Under the pieces are notes generated by a model. The model ran no database searches, was not told the DNA's origin, and saw only the letters and a program-made list of their open reading frames with translations. From positions 573,416 to 637,415 of the forward strand of contig CAJNDS010001724.1 of assembly GCA_905221605.1 (NCBI GenBank): a stretch of 64,000 nt of DNA, in the 5' to 3' direction. This DNA is from Symbiodinium natans. Its lineage: Eukaryota; Sar; Dinophyceae; Suessiales; Symbiodiniaceae. Numbering within the stretch: position 1 is the first letter of the stretch; each line of letters opens with the position of its first letter. The position numbers and the translations under genes were made by a program. Positions 63,614 through 64,000 of the stretch are shown here, piece by piece.

Positions 63614-63715
63614 CCATGAACCCTTAATTTGTCTTGGGTATATAAGGGGTATATAGGGGGTATACATGGGGCACCCTTTAAAGTGCCCATACGAAGGGAC
63701 CATGTAACTATCCTA
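63614..63715. repeat. Foldback element, 'GGTAGTTACATGGTCC' family, copy 3 (partial)
   Basis: It contains ACCCTTAATTTGTCTTGGGT, TATATAAGGGGTATATAGGG and the right end AAGGGACCATGTAACTATCC. The left end is missing. Confidence 0.6.
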
Positions 63716-64000
63716 AGATAACGCCTAGAAGCTTGCGGGTCAGGGCTTAGATTATAGGGTTTACGGGTTCGCAGTGGGCATTTCCTTGATTCGTCTCAAA
63801 GGAGCGCCAGGCTTTCTTTTGCTAAGCCTTGCCTCCCTGCAGTGTTGTGTGAGGTTGCTGCGAAGGTGTTTTCTCCAAACCCTAACCCCTAACCCCTAAC
63901 CCCTAACCCCTAAACCCTAAACCCTAAACCCTCCACCCTCAACCACGAGCTTTTTCAGCCTCCCAAAAGCCGCGCAGGCCGGGGCTTGGCGCCACCAAAG

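Larger units (their letters stand above)
62675..64000. other. Right-end region with foldbacks and degenerate arrays
   Basis: A (TA)n tract and G-run (62675-62740), a 'gggacc...ggttcat' foldback (62868-62987) and a half copy (63030-63059), a degenerate CCCTAAA/CCCTGAA array (63123-63233), a partial 'catggtcc' foldback (63614-63715) and CCCTAACCC repeats (63878-63935). Open + frames at 63060-63135 and 63541-63610 are possible exons without motifs. Confidence 0.4.

Overview
The window looks like nuclear DNA of a dinoflagellate, probably suessialean or symbiodiniacean, although I cannot name the species. Its main feature is a very large number of short to long arrays of the 7-base telomere-type unit TTTAGGG/CCCTAAA in both orientations, all interstitial. 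Between the arrays lie tiny exons, short foldback elements, poly-G runs and AT microsatellites. Genes are split into exons of 18 to about 250 bases by introns of 0.1 to 3 kb, with GT-AG and some GC-AG boundaries. The open frames that run through the arrays are not genes.

Region by region. (1) About 1.6-14.3 kb, + strand: a NADH-cytochrome b5 reductase-like gene rebuilt from 14 exons. They carry, in order, a hydrophobic N-terminal segment, the FAD motif RSYTPIN, the flavin/NAD motifs GGSGITP and WYT, and the C-terminal CGPKGF motif. Ten introns keep the frame. (2) About 16-22 kb and 31-43 kb, + strand: scattered short exons with helical-repeat motifs such as DLANMAWASGAL and LVNTAW, typical of organellar RNA-binding OPR/FASTK/RAP-like proteins. 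They may form one or more genes. (3) 22386-31206: a young, structurally complete LTR retrotransposon. It has 287-bp LTRs differing at 2 sites, a CCCTA target duplication, a primer site complementary to the initiator-Met tRNA anticodon arm, and a polypurine tract. Instead of gag-pol it carries one giant frame of about 2,600 codons with WW, S1-like, PABC/MLLE, SAM-like and six CCCH zinc-finger modules and no visible reverse transcriptase or integrase. This is the strongest candidate for an undescribed system. (4) 43.9-44.7 kb: decayed leucine-rich-repeat fragments arranged as a foldback. (5) 47.6-59.0 kb, + strand: a multi-exon RluA-family pseudouridine synthase with motifs KPPGWE, HRLDRDT|SG, TGRLHQIRVHL, HPLVGDPTYGG, PRMFLHAAR and a C-terminal PLPEE. 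(6) 60155-62674: a Merlin/IS1595-like DNA transposon with inverted termini, a zinc-ribbon plus DDE transposase, and a 49-base GT-AG intron. (7) At least seven families of about 80-170 bp foldback (MITE-like) elements are scattered throughout; two copies hold a telomere-type array at their centre.

How it fits together. The two housekeeping genes show that telomere-type arrays are mostly intronic. In several introns the array itself supplies the donor (G|GTTTAGGG), and in one it also supplies the acceptor (CCCTAAG|), so such introns begin with TTTAGGG and end with CCCTAAA and could fold back. The retrotransposon inserted inside such an array, and removing it with one CCCTA copy restores the 7-base phase exactly. 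Everything here is read by eye: exon edges are inferred from frame and motif continuity, and the weaker exons are marked as such.
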